Shown here one piece after another: positions 26,203-39,400 of a DNA stretch of 64,000 bases (positions are counted from its first letter, which is position 1; each line of letters begins with the position of its first letter). The stretch is from Pegea sp. RAD2-039 (Eukaryota; Chordata; Thaliacea; Salpida; Salpidae): positions 992,001-1,056,000 of the forward strand of contig JAQGEQ010000263.1 of NCBI GenBank assembly GCA_034620365.1, given 5' to 3'. Below the pieces are notes generated by a model. It searched no databases and was not told the origin of the DNA. It saw only the letters and a program-made list of their open reading frames with translations. The position numbers were made by a program, and so were the translations under genes.

Positions 26203-28667
26203 ATTCAATCGTTTACCTCACCTTGAGCAGCATTTTTTATTGACGCTTTTTCTATGTAAAGATATAAAACATTTTCTCCTGACTCAAAGTACTTCTACTA
26301 ACAATTTACATTTTTAATAAACTATTTTCAAGATAAGATTTAACAATTTGATAATTGCTCAAATTATTTTTTTAAAGAAATGCACATAAAATGGTCAAAA
26401 TCAAATATTAAAAACTTTTTAAAGTAAAATTGAACTGACAAGAATACTGACATATAGCGGCACTTTTAACTTAAAAGCTTTCGACATTTTTTGAAATTAA
26501 ATCAATATGATCTAAAGCTCACTTTGTTAGTACTTCAAACAGGTTTTTCTGTTAAATCCTAAATTATTAAAGCCAAAGTTTTAATAAATGTCAAGATCTT
26601 CGTTAACTTCTGATATATGAGGTAAATAAGAAATATTGACCTTCTAAAAGATATAGGCTTGATCTAAGTTAATTAATGAGTTTAAATTTATAAATTTTAT
26701 GAAACTTTTCTTATTAATTATAAAAGCTGAAATTTTGAAACATATAATACAACGATGATATACAACAATAAAACGTTTCAATTTGTATATTTTAGTTTTA
26801 AGACAGAAAAGAATAATTTATGCACTCAAGTTTAATTTATTTTATTAAGGTTATGTTGGTTAAAAGCTTTTAAACTAGTATTCTATTTACTTTTAGTATA
26901 GATTTTACTATCAACATTTTTAAAGGAAATATACATTTTTAGAAATGCTCACATGTAATTTTTGAGTTAGTCAGAATGAAATTGTTGCAACAATTTGAAA
27001 TAGTTTGAAAGATCGACTTTTGATAAACAATAAACTTTAAAGCTAGCTTTAATGCTAGCTGTAAAACTCTCTTTTTTCGAAGAAAAAAATCGACAGTTTG
27101 CTTGCTTAACAAACATTAACAATAGAGTTTTGGGAAACTATTTTCTATTCTTTTTTTATTGAACGATAAACAGTATTTATGAGTTTTTTATGATAAAAAC
27201 TTCATATGATGTAGTTTCAAAAGTATGTTTACCGTTAGGTAACGTTTTAAAAGTAATCGTTCATGATACCATTTATAATCTTTAATTACAAAATGCTGAG
27301 TTATACCAAGTTACAAAAACATTTGAAATTGAGGTTAATGATTACTTAATTGCTTGAAATAACCTTTTAATATTAAAATCTTAACAAAATTGAAAATTAA
27401 ATAAGTTATTTTAGAATAACAAAATAAACTTTTTGCTATAAAGTTTCATATTTCAATTACCACAAAAAAGCTAGTTGTATATGATATAGGTGTATAAGTT
27501 TTATAGAAAAAGATAAGTTCAAATAAGAATAATTTTGAATTTTATTGTTGAACTTTATTTTTTCCAAAGCTTTAATTTAATCAATAATTTTAATCATTTA
27601 TGCTGTAGACAACCAAACGCATTTGTTGATTGCATTTTTGACGTTTATATAGTTTTTATTTTTTTCAATTCAAATGGTAGTAAGTTTGGATTTATCTCAA
27701 ATAACCTTTCATCAGATCTTGCTATCGATCGTAATAAAAGACAATTAAATACAAGAACAACCGACATCAAGATTTGTTTGCATTTACATTCATATCTTTT
27801 TCTTTAAACTTTGAAGTATCAAGCAAAAACTGTTCAACATTTTGACAATGGAAACTTGAAAATGTTTACTTGCAAATATTTTTCAATATATTAGTTATTG
27901 CTCAAATAAAAGCGAAAGGTTTTGATATAAAGTTGAATGAACATAATTAAAAACCACCAGTTTTGACTATTTATCTCATCCACTTAATCAGAAGATTTTC
28001 AATGACAAAATTGAATAATGATTAGAAGAAAGATAGACAAAAAATTATTCAATTAATAGTTTAAAGTTTTTAGTTTGGAATGATTATTAATCTAACAGCA
28101 CAAAATTAATTAACAGTAAAATAGAATTGCAAAACATACAAGTTTTTGAGAGCATTTCAAGAATGATATCAAGTATAATCTAGCAAAGAACAAACATATT
28201 GGGTTATGTAACGAAACCATAAATTTTATATTCTTTGTTTCATAACTTTAATAAACACTCATAAAAATAACAATTGAAAAAACTTTTTCTTGAAACTCTC
28301 TTTTTGGAAAGAGTGCTAGGATAACTATACATACTTATAGCTTTTTACAGGTATATGATTTAGTTTTAGTTGTCAGTAGGTTAACTGGTGATTATATATA
28401 TAGTTTTATTAATAATAGTGTAAGTATTCGTAACATTTAACTTTATTTGATTTTGTACTTATCTAAACATAAATAAAAAAATTTTAACTTTAATTTAGAA
28501 TATAGAATTAAATCTTATTTTTAAATATGGTTTATAAACAGTAAAACTATTTTTTTCATACAAAAGAATTCTTATTAAGTGTTTAGTGATTAAATCATTT
28601 GCTGCTTGTACATTTGAGATTTAAAGTTTAAAAGTAACTCTAAAATTGTTGGAGTGAGAAATTGAAA
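26203..28667. other. Spacer between membrane-protein copies 2 and 3
   Basis: No supported gene. A 90-codon open frame at 27535-27807 (+) has no recognisable motif and could be chance. A small hairpin-like CTTTTTTCGAAGAAAAAA occurs near 27070. Confidence 0.45.
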
Positions 28668-31600
28668 ATGGAAAACAAGTCCTATACAATAGAAGCTGAT
28701 GAAGAAACAGAAAAATGTAATTATGAAAACTTGTTTATCGAAATAAGTATTAAACATAAATGTGATAGAAGCAACAGAGTTATTTATAAAATATTGTTTT
28801 AAAAAATCTACACCAAAATAAATATTACAAATTATTTTACGACAGGTACGTCAGTAAAGATCTCCAAAAAACTCAATTTTGAAATAGTTACGACGGAGCA
28901 AGTCAAAAAAAGTGAGGGTAGAGAAATGTTTATTTTAAAAAAATTTCAACCTTGTGTAGTTATCACTAAAATCATTAAAAATAATTTCTAATTGCTTTTA
29001 ATCATTCATTTACTAGTTAAAATTTCCTTCAAACAATTTAATTTTTTTTAAAGATAAAAAGAAAATTTTTGACTTGAACTTTTATAGACTCCTCTCCAAA
29101 GAAGCAATCAGAAGATAAAATTGCCTGGGTGATCTCTTTGGTACTTCTTATTCTCATCTTAGGTGCAATGTGGGTCTGGGGTAGAAAATTTTTCTGTTTC
29201 TATATTTAAATTTCATATTTTTAAGTTTTCATTTTCGAGAAATACAGATTATTTGAAAACAAAATATATTTAAACTAGGAAAATCTGAAGAATGGTATGC
29301 TCAATCCGGTTACGGTTACTCGAACATAAACGGAACTGGAAGATTCCCTACTGAGCCTTTTTATTGTAATGATACTTCAGAGCCTGGTAAAAAACTTGGT
29401 TTTAAGACCTTAAGTCTATTTTTATGATAAAAGGTGCTCAAAAATATATTTATTACAGGCAGAAGTGGTTTGCCTGACTGTACTGCCAGCTGGTATTTTT
29501 GGAAACTTCCTACAGATCAAATCACGCCTCTTACGCGAGGAATAATGTGGCTTCTGTATTCAGCTCACCAAATATTTATTTGGGGTCTTATATATAAGGC
29601 TCAGCTTGAAATGTCACCTGAAGGTCGGAAAAAAAGAAATGATAAGGGTCCTAAATACGGGTAATTATTAGCTAGTTTGTAAAAGAAGAAATAATTAAAT
29701 TTATTGCAAATAATTTGGAAAAAGTCGAAGTTAAAACATTAAAATGACATTTTTGTATACTTAATCTTTAGCGGCAAAATGAGATGGTACAACTACGTCT
29801 TACTGGTCGTCAACGGAGTCTTCCATGTTCTTCATCTTGTACAAACTCATTGGACATATGATGGAATATCTCAAGATGTTTCTCTTTCTTCATCACAAGT
29901 AATCAATATATAAAAGTAGTAAGTGCTTGTTACAAACTAATAATTCCAACTTCAAAATAGGCTTCCGTGATTTTGATGATCAGTCTGATAATGTTGATTG
30001 AATATCGAGATAGAGGAATTGTTCTGATGTGGCCAAACCCTCGTTCAGATGATAGATTTAGCAAGAAGCTTCGACTTAATCAAAAGCCAATCAATTACGT
30101 CAGAAAGTAAGATTGAAATGCAGAAAAATCATTTAAGCAAGCTCTACATGGTTGTACTAATTGTAACAACAGATACCATGGCTACTTTTTTGCTTGGTCT
30201 ATCGTCTACACATTTTGGTATCACCCTATGGAAAACACTTGGGCTCATACTTCAGGCTTTTTACATACAGGAATGTTATTTATACAGGGTAGCCTTATCT
30301 ATACTGATATGCACCTTAATAAGTGAGTCTAAAACTATTATTTTTTTATTTTGATAGAAAGTACTTTTTCCATAATTAAAAAGCTGAGATTTTCATAAAA
30401 CTTTAAATTTTTGATTGACCATGTAAAGATATTTTTTAGCTTTATTTGTAAAATTATATTTGTTGACTTTAAGCTCGTATGTAAAGTTTATTGATCCTAA
30501 GCTAGAATCTTAACTTCAAAACGTGTCTAGTGTTTAAAACTACTTTATAGTGTAAAGCTAATTCAAGTGACTGTTGCTTGTGGCATGTAGACTTTTCTGT
30601 TTTCCGTCAAATAAATAATTTAGTCGTAAAGTAATTGTTATTGGATTTTTGTTAAATCCATTCGAGATCAATTCATTCGTTCTATATCTTCAGACATAAT
30701 ATTAAAATTCTATGAAAAAATCAAAAACACGATTTATAAAACTATACTCAAAGCTTTCATTATTTGTTTCAATTTGTAGATATTGGAGACTTTTAAATGA
30801 GTCTTGGGTGATGTTTCATGGTGCTATTGTAGCTGTCCAAACTGCGGACCCAAAACAACCCAATCAATTATGGCCTATGTTTTTCTTCGGATTTGGTTTC
30901 CTTCTATTTTTTACTCAAGTTAGTACTCACAGTAAAGACTTTGAAACAGTTTTAACAACTGAATTCTTTAGAGAATATACTTCATTAAATATAATTGACT
31001 TGAACTGTATATAAAGTTTAATGCTAAAAATATTTTTAGAAAATTAAAATTTGAGTACCAAAAAATTGAACTAATATTTTTTTTGAAAAACATTTGAACT
31101 TTTTGATATTTATTTATTTTGTCTAAAACGTTTTCTTGAAATTGTATTTTATTCTTTTAGTATTTCTTTTATAAACTGATTTCTTAAAATTCTATTTTTG
31201 TAGATTTTTGTCTTGCCATTCTGGAAATCTATATCTCCTTGGTATCGATTGATCCCTCCAATTTTGTTCTATATTGCAGCAATTTCTACATTTGCAACAT
31301 CAATACCAGAAGGATTAAGTGGCCTGTGGCAAACAGTAGCTATTCCAGCTATTCAGTATTTGAACATGTTTCTTGCTTGGTTGTTTATATACGTCTTAAT
31401 AGCCTTGGAGAACTATTTTAGATGTGAGAGTTGTTTTGGACCTCCAACTGCAGCTTGGAATGTGATTTATGTTGTTGTGATTCTATTTTTATATGCTGTT
31501 GTGATGTTGGGTTCAGTTATTCTTAACTACATTGAAGTTAATTTTTTGTTATTGATGCAATTGTATGCATTTGTTTTTATTATATTATGTGGAATAACAA

Positions 31601-31671
31601 TTATGCTGCATAAGAGAATGGTTGGACCATTCAGAAGAAATCGAAAGATTAATTCAATAAGCACTTCTTAA
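28668..31671 (+). CDS. Histidine-rich multi-pass membrane protein, tandem copy 3
   Basis: Ten exons give 515 aa: 28668-28716, 28846-28911, 29088-29180, 29279-29386, 29459-29660, 29772-29898, 29961-30106, 30173-30322, 30780-30918, 31204-31671. All phases close and all introns are GT-AG. The N-terminal tail (exons 1-2) is acidic then basic and unlike copies 1 and 2; from the first membrane segment onward the family blocks return in order. Invariant features with both other copies include two loop cysteines, HQIFIWG, the HVLHL and HW pair, KYHGY, FWYHP, NTWAH, MHLN, the Trp-Arg-Leu block, LWPMFFFGFGF and PFWKSIS. The C-terminal 65 residues differ from copy 2 although the preceding 90 are nearly identical. 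The promoter is not evident, and the acceptor signal upstream of the start is weak. Function unknown; probably a transporter-like or cofactor-binding membrane protein. Confidence 0.85.
29272..30106 (+). repeat. Near-identical tract shared with copy 2 (24001-24835)
   Basis: This is the partner of the copy 2 tract and covers exons 4-7 and their introns. The second paired tract, 31204-31476, ends in the middle of exon 10, where copies 2 and 3 abruptly diverge. The direction of conversion cannot be told from two sequences. Confidence 0.85.
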
Positions 31672-34119
31672 AAGCAGATTTAAAAACCAACTATTTCTTC
31701 ATAAACATTTGTTAATTTGATTTTATATTTTATGCTTTTAACTTTTTTGATATTTAGCTTTTTTCTGCATCAGTTTGTTTCAAAGTACTTTTTAATTTGT
31801 TTTATCTAAATTGTATGTTTTTTGAACTTATTAATTAAAAATAACATTTTAAAACTAATACTTTGTTAGTTATTTATTTACAGGATAAAAATTTAACTAC
31901 TTAAAAATACTTACTGGTATTAAAACACTAATTTGGTTATGCAGAGTTGTTTTATTAAATGTTTTTATGATCTTTGTGGTGAATATTTTATACAAAATAA
32001 TTTGTGCAAAAAGTAGGTAAGTAAAAAGGAACGATGTAATTTGATCGATTTCTGAGTCGTTGTTTCGTTTTTATTTATTTTACTTCATCTAACTATTCAC
32101 AATAACATACTATAAAACCTCAAAAGCTATAGATTTTGTTCACTTTAAATCAGAGGCTTTGAATTCTATAAACATTATTTGGCGTATAGTAATCTTATTA
32201 CCTGGCCAGCTGTTGGATATGTAGCTTTACAAAGAATTATTTGACAGTTTAATAAAGGTTTATTGAACTGTCAGATTGTTTATACTACCATTTACGTCAT
32301 ACAAACCAGGGAATGTTACAAAATGAAACATGAATTTTAACAAAGCAAACTTAACTATGCATATTAAATTTTTTTGACTAAGACATAATTTGAAAATGTT
32401 ATATACATTTTTACTCGAAAGTTAGAATGATACACTTTTACTTTTGTAACTCAGTTGTTATAATGCATTTGAAATAATATTGTCGCATTAAAATAAAAAT
32501 TTATTATAAACTTGCTTTTAAATTCGTGAAGTAGAATAAGTAATATCAATTCTATTGATAAATTTAGTTAATAAAGTAAAAACTATAAAAATGTATCAAA
32601 TTTGATACGTTCTGTTTCACAAACCACTTAAGCTGTCTATAAAACTACTTAAAGTAATTTTAAGATAATACTTTTAAAGAATCGTTATCAAATGCAAAAT
32701 ACAAATTACAGTACAGAATACAGTGAATATTTTAGAATCAACAATTTAATAAGAATAGCTTTTCTTCTACCATATTGAAAATGTCTTCAAAATTTTAGAA
32801 AAGCGATCAACTAAGCACTTCAAGCTGCTCGTGGTTTCTAAAAACCATATTTATTCAAATCTTAGTTAAATGATATATGGCGATTAGGAAATAAATCATT
32901 TAGCTAAGTTATCAAAAAAGGATTTTATCAGTAATTTTGTTGTTTTCAATTATTCTACTTTGTCTTATATGTTTAGAACTGTTAACATATGAACCATATA
33001 GACAAATATCGAACAGTATTCTGAAAATTTACAACATAGTTGACTTATAATATATAAAAAAGCTTATTCTTATCAAATCAATTTTTTTATCAATATTTCT
33101 CTACATCAAGGTAGTGACAGTTATGAACATTGAAATTGGTTAACTTTTTGAAACTAGTTTAATGTCAATACATAAAGGTCAAACCTAAAAGTTTTCATTA
33201 TTTTATCTCTTCTTTATATGCTAGAAGTTAATGTGCTCAATAGATCAAAAAATGTTACAAAAAATCTATATGAAGTCATTTTTTAAGTTTTGAGTATGTA
33301 TAGATTCACAAAAATTTACATTGATTAATTTGTAAAAATTTACAAGAAAAATGAAATTTATTTACTTAGCTTCAGCCTTAGTTACTTGATAAATTATTTA
33401 TTACTTGATTATTCTTACAACTATAACTTGAATGAAAAAAAGATAACCTAAATTGAAAAGTAGTACAAACCTTTTTATTTTATGAAATAATTAAGTATTA
33501 GTAGTTTGTATGCTACAACAGTATTAAAATCATTTAAGTTGACCAGAATACTTTTAACAGAATGTTTTTTACTATCTTATAGATTAACATTTTTATCTGT
33601 ATCCTATGAATTTTAACATAAATTATGGGAATAGTTTAAAATACAATTAAGCTATTTCAGACTGTTGGAAGTCTGATAAGCAGTATACAAGTTTTGTGTG
33701 CAAGTAATATATACAACTTTTCTTTCTTAAAGCTTGTGAAATTAAACAAGAAATAACGTAATTTGATTTATTTTCCAAAATAACATCTTCTAATAAGGTT
33801 ACTATTAAACCAAATAGACTAAAGTCTAATGTGACTTTTACAACACAATTAAAAACAAGTATTACTCTAAAATTTGGTCAACCAAAAAGATATAGTTGTA
33901 AAACGTTTAGTTAAATGGTGTAAATACAAATGAAATAGAATTCCAGTACAAACAGTTTGCCAACAACTGAAAATTTAGCTTAAAAAAAGTTTAAAACTAT
34001 TACCAACGATTAACATGTTTCAACTAAATCAACATTTTACAATTGTCAAATATATACTTGGGAGATAAAACAATAAAATGAAGAACTAACAAACCAGCAT
34101 TCCTGTAAAACGTACTATA
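31672..34119. other. Intergenic DNA, converging 3' flanks
   Basis: This lies between the 3' ends of membrane-protein copy 3 (+) and the gamma-subunit gene (-). No coding region is seen. It contains a near-perfect palindrome at 32239-32276. Confidence 0.5.
32239..32276. repeat. Near-perfect palindrome / hairpin
   Basis: TGACAGTTTAATAAA at 32242-32256 is mirrored after 2 nt by TTTATTGAACTGTCA at 32259-32273, with one G/T mismatch that would wobble in RNA. Three more positions outside extend it, with one further wobble. It could be the centre of a small foldback element or simply a chance palindrome. Confidence 0.6.
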
Positions 34120-34317
34120 TCAAAGAACTGGGCATCTTGGTTCGGATTTGAAGTTGTTAGGACCCTCCTTGCTTAACAAGTAATCGCTTTTCTCATTGTC
34201 ACAGCAATAGTCAAGAAGCTCTTTTCCTGATTTTGAAACTGGAATTCGTTCAGTTGAATTTTCGACTTGTAGTTGCTGAACTAGTTTGGCAAGAACTTGA
34301 GTGCGTTTATTTGACAT
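34120..34317 (-). CDS. Heterotrimeric G-protein gamma subunit
   Basis: A 65-codon single-exon frame. The protein has the length and order of a G gamma subunit. An N-terminal helix (KLVQQLQVENSTERIPVS, about 11-28) corresponds to the coiled coil that pairs with G beta. It is followed by GKELLDYCCDNEKSDYLL, then a proline/asparagine-containing linker and a terminal CPVL CaaX box at 62-65. The final Leu predicts geranylgeranylation and membrane anchoring. The usual NPF motif reads NNF here. The ATG at 34315-34317 is 29 nt downstream of an acceptor-like AG (34347-34348), suggesting a leader intron running to the patch near 36.3 kb. It acts with G beta and G alpha at the plasma membrane in GPCR signalling. 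Short, but the assignment is well supported by the motif order. Confidence 0.85.
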   Translation of the reverse strand: MSNKRTQVLAKLVQQLQVENSTERIPVSKSGKELLDYCCDNEKSDYLLSKEGPNNFKSEPRCPVL

Positions 34318-36264
34318 ATTGCTTTGTGATCAGTTTTTCTTTGAGACTACAATTGAGCTTATCAAATAAGATAACTAAGCGGAAATTAAAGTTTGAAAAA
34401 AAATATTTGAACTAGTTCCTAGACTTCTGAAAAATGTTTTAAGCTTTTTAATGATCATTTTATTAACAAATGATAACTTTGTAGTTAATTTGCAAACCTT
34501 AAAATTGAGTGAGATTAGAAATAAGTTACCTGATATATATCCAATTTTGAAAAGAATTGTTTAAAATAAAAGAAAATATTTATAATTATTTTAATTATAA
34601 TGAAACAAAGACTTAAAGTAAATAAAAAATAATGATTAAATTAAACTAAGTTTTTATTAAAAAACTTCATTAAAAGAAATAAAACTTTACAATCAACATG
34701 CTAAAAGTATAAAGTTTTCAATGAAATATTTATATTTATTTAGATATACATAACAAACTATTGTTTGTATAGATTACTTGTTTAAAAACAAAAAGTTTGC
34801 TTGTTTAAAAATAAAAACATGACGATAAACAAAACCATTATATAAATGATTAATAGAAACTAAACTATTCCTGTTTCCGGTTGCATCGTTTTAGAGCTTG
34901 GTCTTTCTAAATTATTGATTTAACTTTGATCCACTGCAAGTAAAACTGACTAGAAAACGTTGCACCAGGATTTTTTCAACGTAAAATCTAAAATTCAATA
35001 CGTGAAAGATTGTTTACGTCAATACAAAATGAATAGTTCAAAAAATGAGTTCTTTTCAAATTTAAAAAGAAGCCTGTCGAACGATAACAGGTAATACGTC
35101 ACATACGAAGAACTCGCTAAGGACTCTTAATTAATAGTGCTGATAAAAGGATTTTATAAAACTTGTTATAGTTATATTATAATGTGCTTTAGGATTGATC
35201 GTTTAAAGTTATAAAAGTGCAAAAATTTTCTGTCTGATCTCAATCTAAACTTAAAAGTATTGTTGAATAATAAACTGTTATAAAATCAATAGTTTTTTAC
35301 AAAAAAAATTAATCTAAAAAGTACTTTTTAACTCCAATAAAATTGATTAAAAATTCTCAATCAAACTTCAAAATAAATCAAATAAGATACAGGATTCTTC
35401 TGATTAGAGTATGTTTACTTTCAAAAACTAAAAAGGCAATTAGACAAACTGAAAATTTTAAGAAGCAAAAAACAGTTTAGCAAAAAATGTTAAGAAGTTA
35501 AACTTGCTACACATAACCAAGCATAAAACACATTGTACTATTGAGACTTAAAGTGAGTTTAGGAAATGCGTAAGCACAAACCGTATATTGAACCAGTAAA
35601 AAGGAAACGAACAACTTGAATATTACTTGCTGTTTCATTTAGAATAACACTGGAAATCAAAATAATGGCATCACAATAGAAAAATAAGTTAAATAAACAA
35701 TTTAAGTTAATAAAATAAGTTGTCTCATAAATAAAATAAAAATACAACTTGTTTATAAATATTATTTAATGTTTATTTTAAACATTTGAAATTGTTTAGT
35801 TTGTTATATCCGATTATTCGATTTTTTAGTAAATTTCTGGTGATTTTGAAGATTATTTGAAAGATATTTTTTAGTTATAAGCAATTCGAACAAAGATCTA
35901 TATCAAAATGTACAAAGTTTATTGATTTAAAAAGTTTTAAGTTTATAATTATTTTTGGCGTAAACTATTATTATTCTGCTTTTTTTGGAGGATTAATATA
36001 TAAATAAAACAATCATATCAGTAATACTGATTTTTTCACAACTTATATTAGTCATAAGCCTATTTTAACTTAAAACTTCAAAATAAAACCTTACAAAAGT
36101 AAACTTACACATAAAGATAACACAAATAAGACTTTATAAGAAGCATTAAAAAAAATTAAACAATTGTCTGCTGATAACAGCTAAAAGCCACTTTTTGGTT
36201 GTTAGGGAAAATAAAATTAGAATAAAGTAAAATAATTCCAGACTAGAAAAAAGAAGGCCACATA
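34318..36264 (-). other. Probable leader intron of the gamma-subunit gene
   Basis: No coding region is seen. It is bounded by an acceptor-like site next to the gamma-subunit ATG and a donor-like GTGAGT on the minus strand at about 36270. A 62-codon open frame at 35559-35747 (-) has no recognisable motif. Confidence 0.3.
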
Positions 36265-36425
36265 ACTCACCAGTATTACTCAAATATAATTTCTCTTCGC
36301 TTTAAAACTAGTTATCTTGCGTACGCCCATTTGCTAGCTAAGAAGGAAGTGCGTCACACTCAATAATAATCTCTTCTCTGAGCTACTATTTTCTCTTATG
36401 AGCCGGCTTAAATAATTTTCAACAG
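36265..36425 (-). promoter_or_regulatory. Candidate promoter and leader exon of the gamma-subunit gene
   Basis: This is a patch of higher GC within very AT-rich DNA (CGTACGCCC, GTGCGTCAC, GAGCCGGCTT). On the minus strand it ends in a strong donor, exon ...ATACTG then GTGAGT at 36270. It is positioned as a leader exon 1.95 kb upstream of the gamma-subunit start. This rests on composition and splice consensus only. Confidence 0.3.
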
Positions 36426-39400
36426 CTGGTAGTTAAGCTTGCTTTTAAATAAATCTAAGTTTAGCCAACACTTAATTCTTTTACTTGGATATTGTTAGAT
36501 TTATCACAGCTGATGATAATGATTGAAATTTTCTATTATTATTATTTTAAAATAAAATGTCATTTGCAATCTAAATCCTTGTGTTGAAGAAAAGAAAAAC
36601 TATTGATGTCTAAACTAAACATTTCAAACAAAGTAAAATGAATTATATAAATGAGAACTTCAAAGAAGTTCTTTTAACTACATTTTCCACTTTGAGTTTA
36701 GATAGGGCTTATAAATATTTAAAAACTTGTTCAAAAAATAAATAAAAAATTCAAAAAGTTCAAGCATAAAGTTTAGAATATTTATTAACATTGATATTAA
36801 AAAGTAAAACATTAAATTCATTCAAAGTTTAAAATAAACTTTCGTACAAAGTAAACAGAACTGAAATAATCTATCATTTATCATTAGTATCAAAGCTCTT
36901 TCTTTTATCTGATTTTGAATAATTAAACATTTTGTTTCAATAATTCACTTTATTCTTTAAATGAACAGAATTATCGTAACTAGTCTGAAACTATCCTTAC
37001 TGTATAGTATATATTTGTACTTTGTATAAATTAACATTTTAAATTATTAATAAAATCATAAATTATTGACTTTAGAAAAAAAACCTAATAAGAAAACCAA
37101 CTATTAGTCATCTAACACTTCAGATTCTTTGAAATTTTCATTTTTAAATAAAATCGTATACAAGCTTGCTATAAAAAATAGAACTTTATTAAACTAAGTT
37201 ATATTACACATTCAATCTAAGTAAGATTATACAATTATGTTGTTTTAAACATAAAACAAAACCATATTAGAAATTGTCGATATTATTTCCTTTTTTAAGA
37301 TTGGAAAAATATGGAACATATAAATCAATAAGATCATAAAGGTGAAAGTTTTTAAACACGCTTGTGTTTTAACACATAAGTTACCTAAGCTTAAAAGTGC
37401 TTTTAAAAAAACATTTGAAATTTATGATTTTGGATGTTAAGAACATGAAGAACATTCAATCGATTGAAAAATTAATCTATTATTGATGAGGTTAAGCATA
37501 AAATTATCATATTTATGGAAAATGTTATGTTCCAAGACTTTATCTCTTCTGTATTTACATTATTTAGGAAAAAAATCGCTTTTTAAGAATATTCTATATT
37601 GATAGCAATGATAAACTGAAAACGATTTGTAAAGATAAAGCAAAGTTTTAAAAAATGTTATTTAAAAATAATGAAAAAAACAAAACTGAAAATTAAAGAT
37701 GATAATAGCTACAATGTAAAATTGTTGCTTTGAAACAGCTTAAATTTTATTTTTTGACAACTAATTAGTGTTTCAAGTTAACTAAAATGTAAATATAATA
37801 AATGTTTTTATTCAAATAAAAAAAAATACGACAAGATAGATGAAAAATAATTGAATTACAGATTTTTGGCAGATACTGATATTTAAAAGCTTTTAACAGT
37901 TATTTGAATTTAAATCTCAATTGAAAATGCTAAAAATAATAATTCAGCGGTAGGAAATACTTAATAAGGTTTAGTTGAAAACAAAATACATTAAAAGTAA
38001 ACTCGGAGAAGTTATAATTTTGCTGTAAATTAAAGTACGTTTACATATTTTAAATTCTTATTTTCAGTCTAACTTTACAACACTATCTTTAAACAAATTG
38101 AAGGGTAATGTTACGAGCTGAATGAGATTAGAAGTTCCACCGTCTTACACTTACACGTTTTTAAACTGTCCTAAAATACTTTTAATAAGATTTAGATTCA
38201 GTATTTAACTTATTTTTCTGTTAAAAAATCAAACTTTTTTTATATTCTGATAAGATTATTCGCAATTTAAAATAAGATAATTGACTTATTTTGTCAAAAA
38301 TCATAATCTTATTATAAAAAAATTGAATATTCATAAACATGACTTTACTTCTTTTTAAATTAAATACAAGAGAAGGAAAAATTTAAGCTGTTTCAAAATC
38401 ACAACCAATAACTGAATGTATTCAAAACTAATGCGAAGGTTGCTTTTAAATCAAAATAGAAAAATAATCAATAGTTTAAAGTTTAATATTGAAAATGCAA
38501 TAAAAAACAGAGTTTTATTGAAGGTAGACTTTAACAAATTATCTGTTATATATATCTAGAATATCAATCTTACAAAATGTAGAAAAATCGATTAAGTTTT
38601 TGAAAAAAGCTTGAAACCTTACAACCATTTACCAAAATTAATTTATATTATTGATGAAAATATTATTTCTAAATTACGAGTTAAATTAGAATTTCTCAAA
38701 AACAATAAAATATCTAAATTTCAATGAATAGCTGAAAGAGTCAATCTTACACTGATCAACTTTTGAATTTAACTTCTTATAGAAATAATTAAAAGTTCAT
38801 AATTCTATCAACTATTCTACTGATCATAAACCTACAGATTGCTCGAAAGCTGTATGAATTACAAAGAAACATTTATACTATCACAGAATGGTTGAGTTTA
38901 AAATAAAAATCCCAAAGTGGTAGGTGACAAATAAGAGAATTTCTCCTTCACTTAAGCAGCTCTTATATGAGGATAACAATTCTATCCGGCACTTACTTTA
39001 CAGTGCTTGATACAAATAAATGAAATGAGTTTTTGTTTGTAAGCAGCAAAAAGAACTTATCTGTATGTTAAAACACAAATTTATTATTTGGTTCAGTTTA
39101 TCTGACTTAAAATAATTTTAATCATCTTGTTCAGTGAACAACTTTAATCAATAAATCTCTGCTTTAAAATTAGTTAGAAATAACAAATGAAAAATAAAAT
39201 AAAATAAGCTAAACTTCTTAATGTTAAACTTTTTTTTCAAACAACTGCGACTTTTCAAAGTATTCCCACCAACTAGTTTGAACCTTGTAAAGTTATCAAA
39301 GTTCATATCTTTTTTAAACAATAATTACATATGTTTTGGAATAATAATAATCTTGATAAACAATATTATGATATTTTAATTTCAAATTGTAAAATATAAG

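Noticed and set aside
27535..27807. 90-codon open frame on the plus strand
   Set aside because: No domain, no splice or start context, and composition like the surrounding non-coding DNA.
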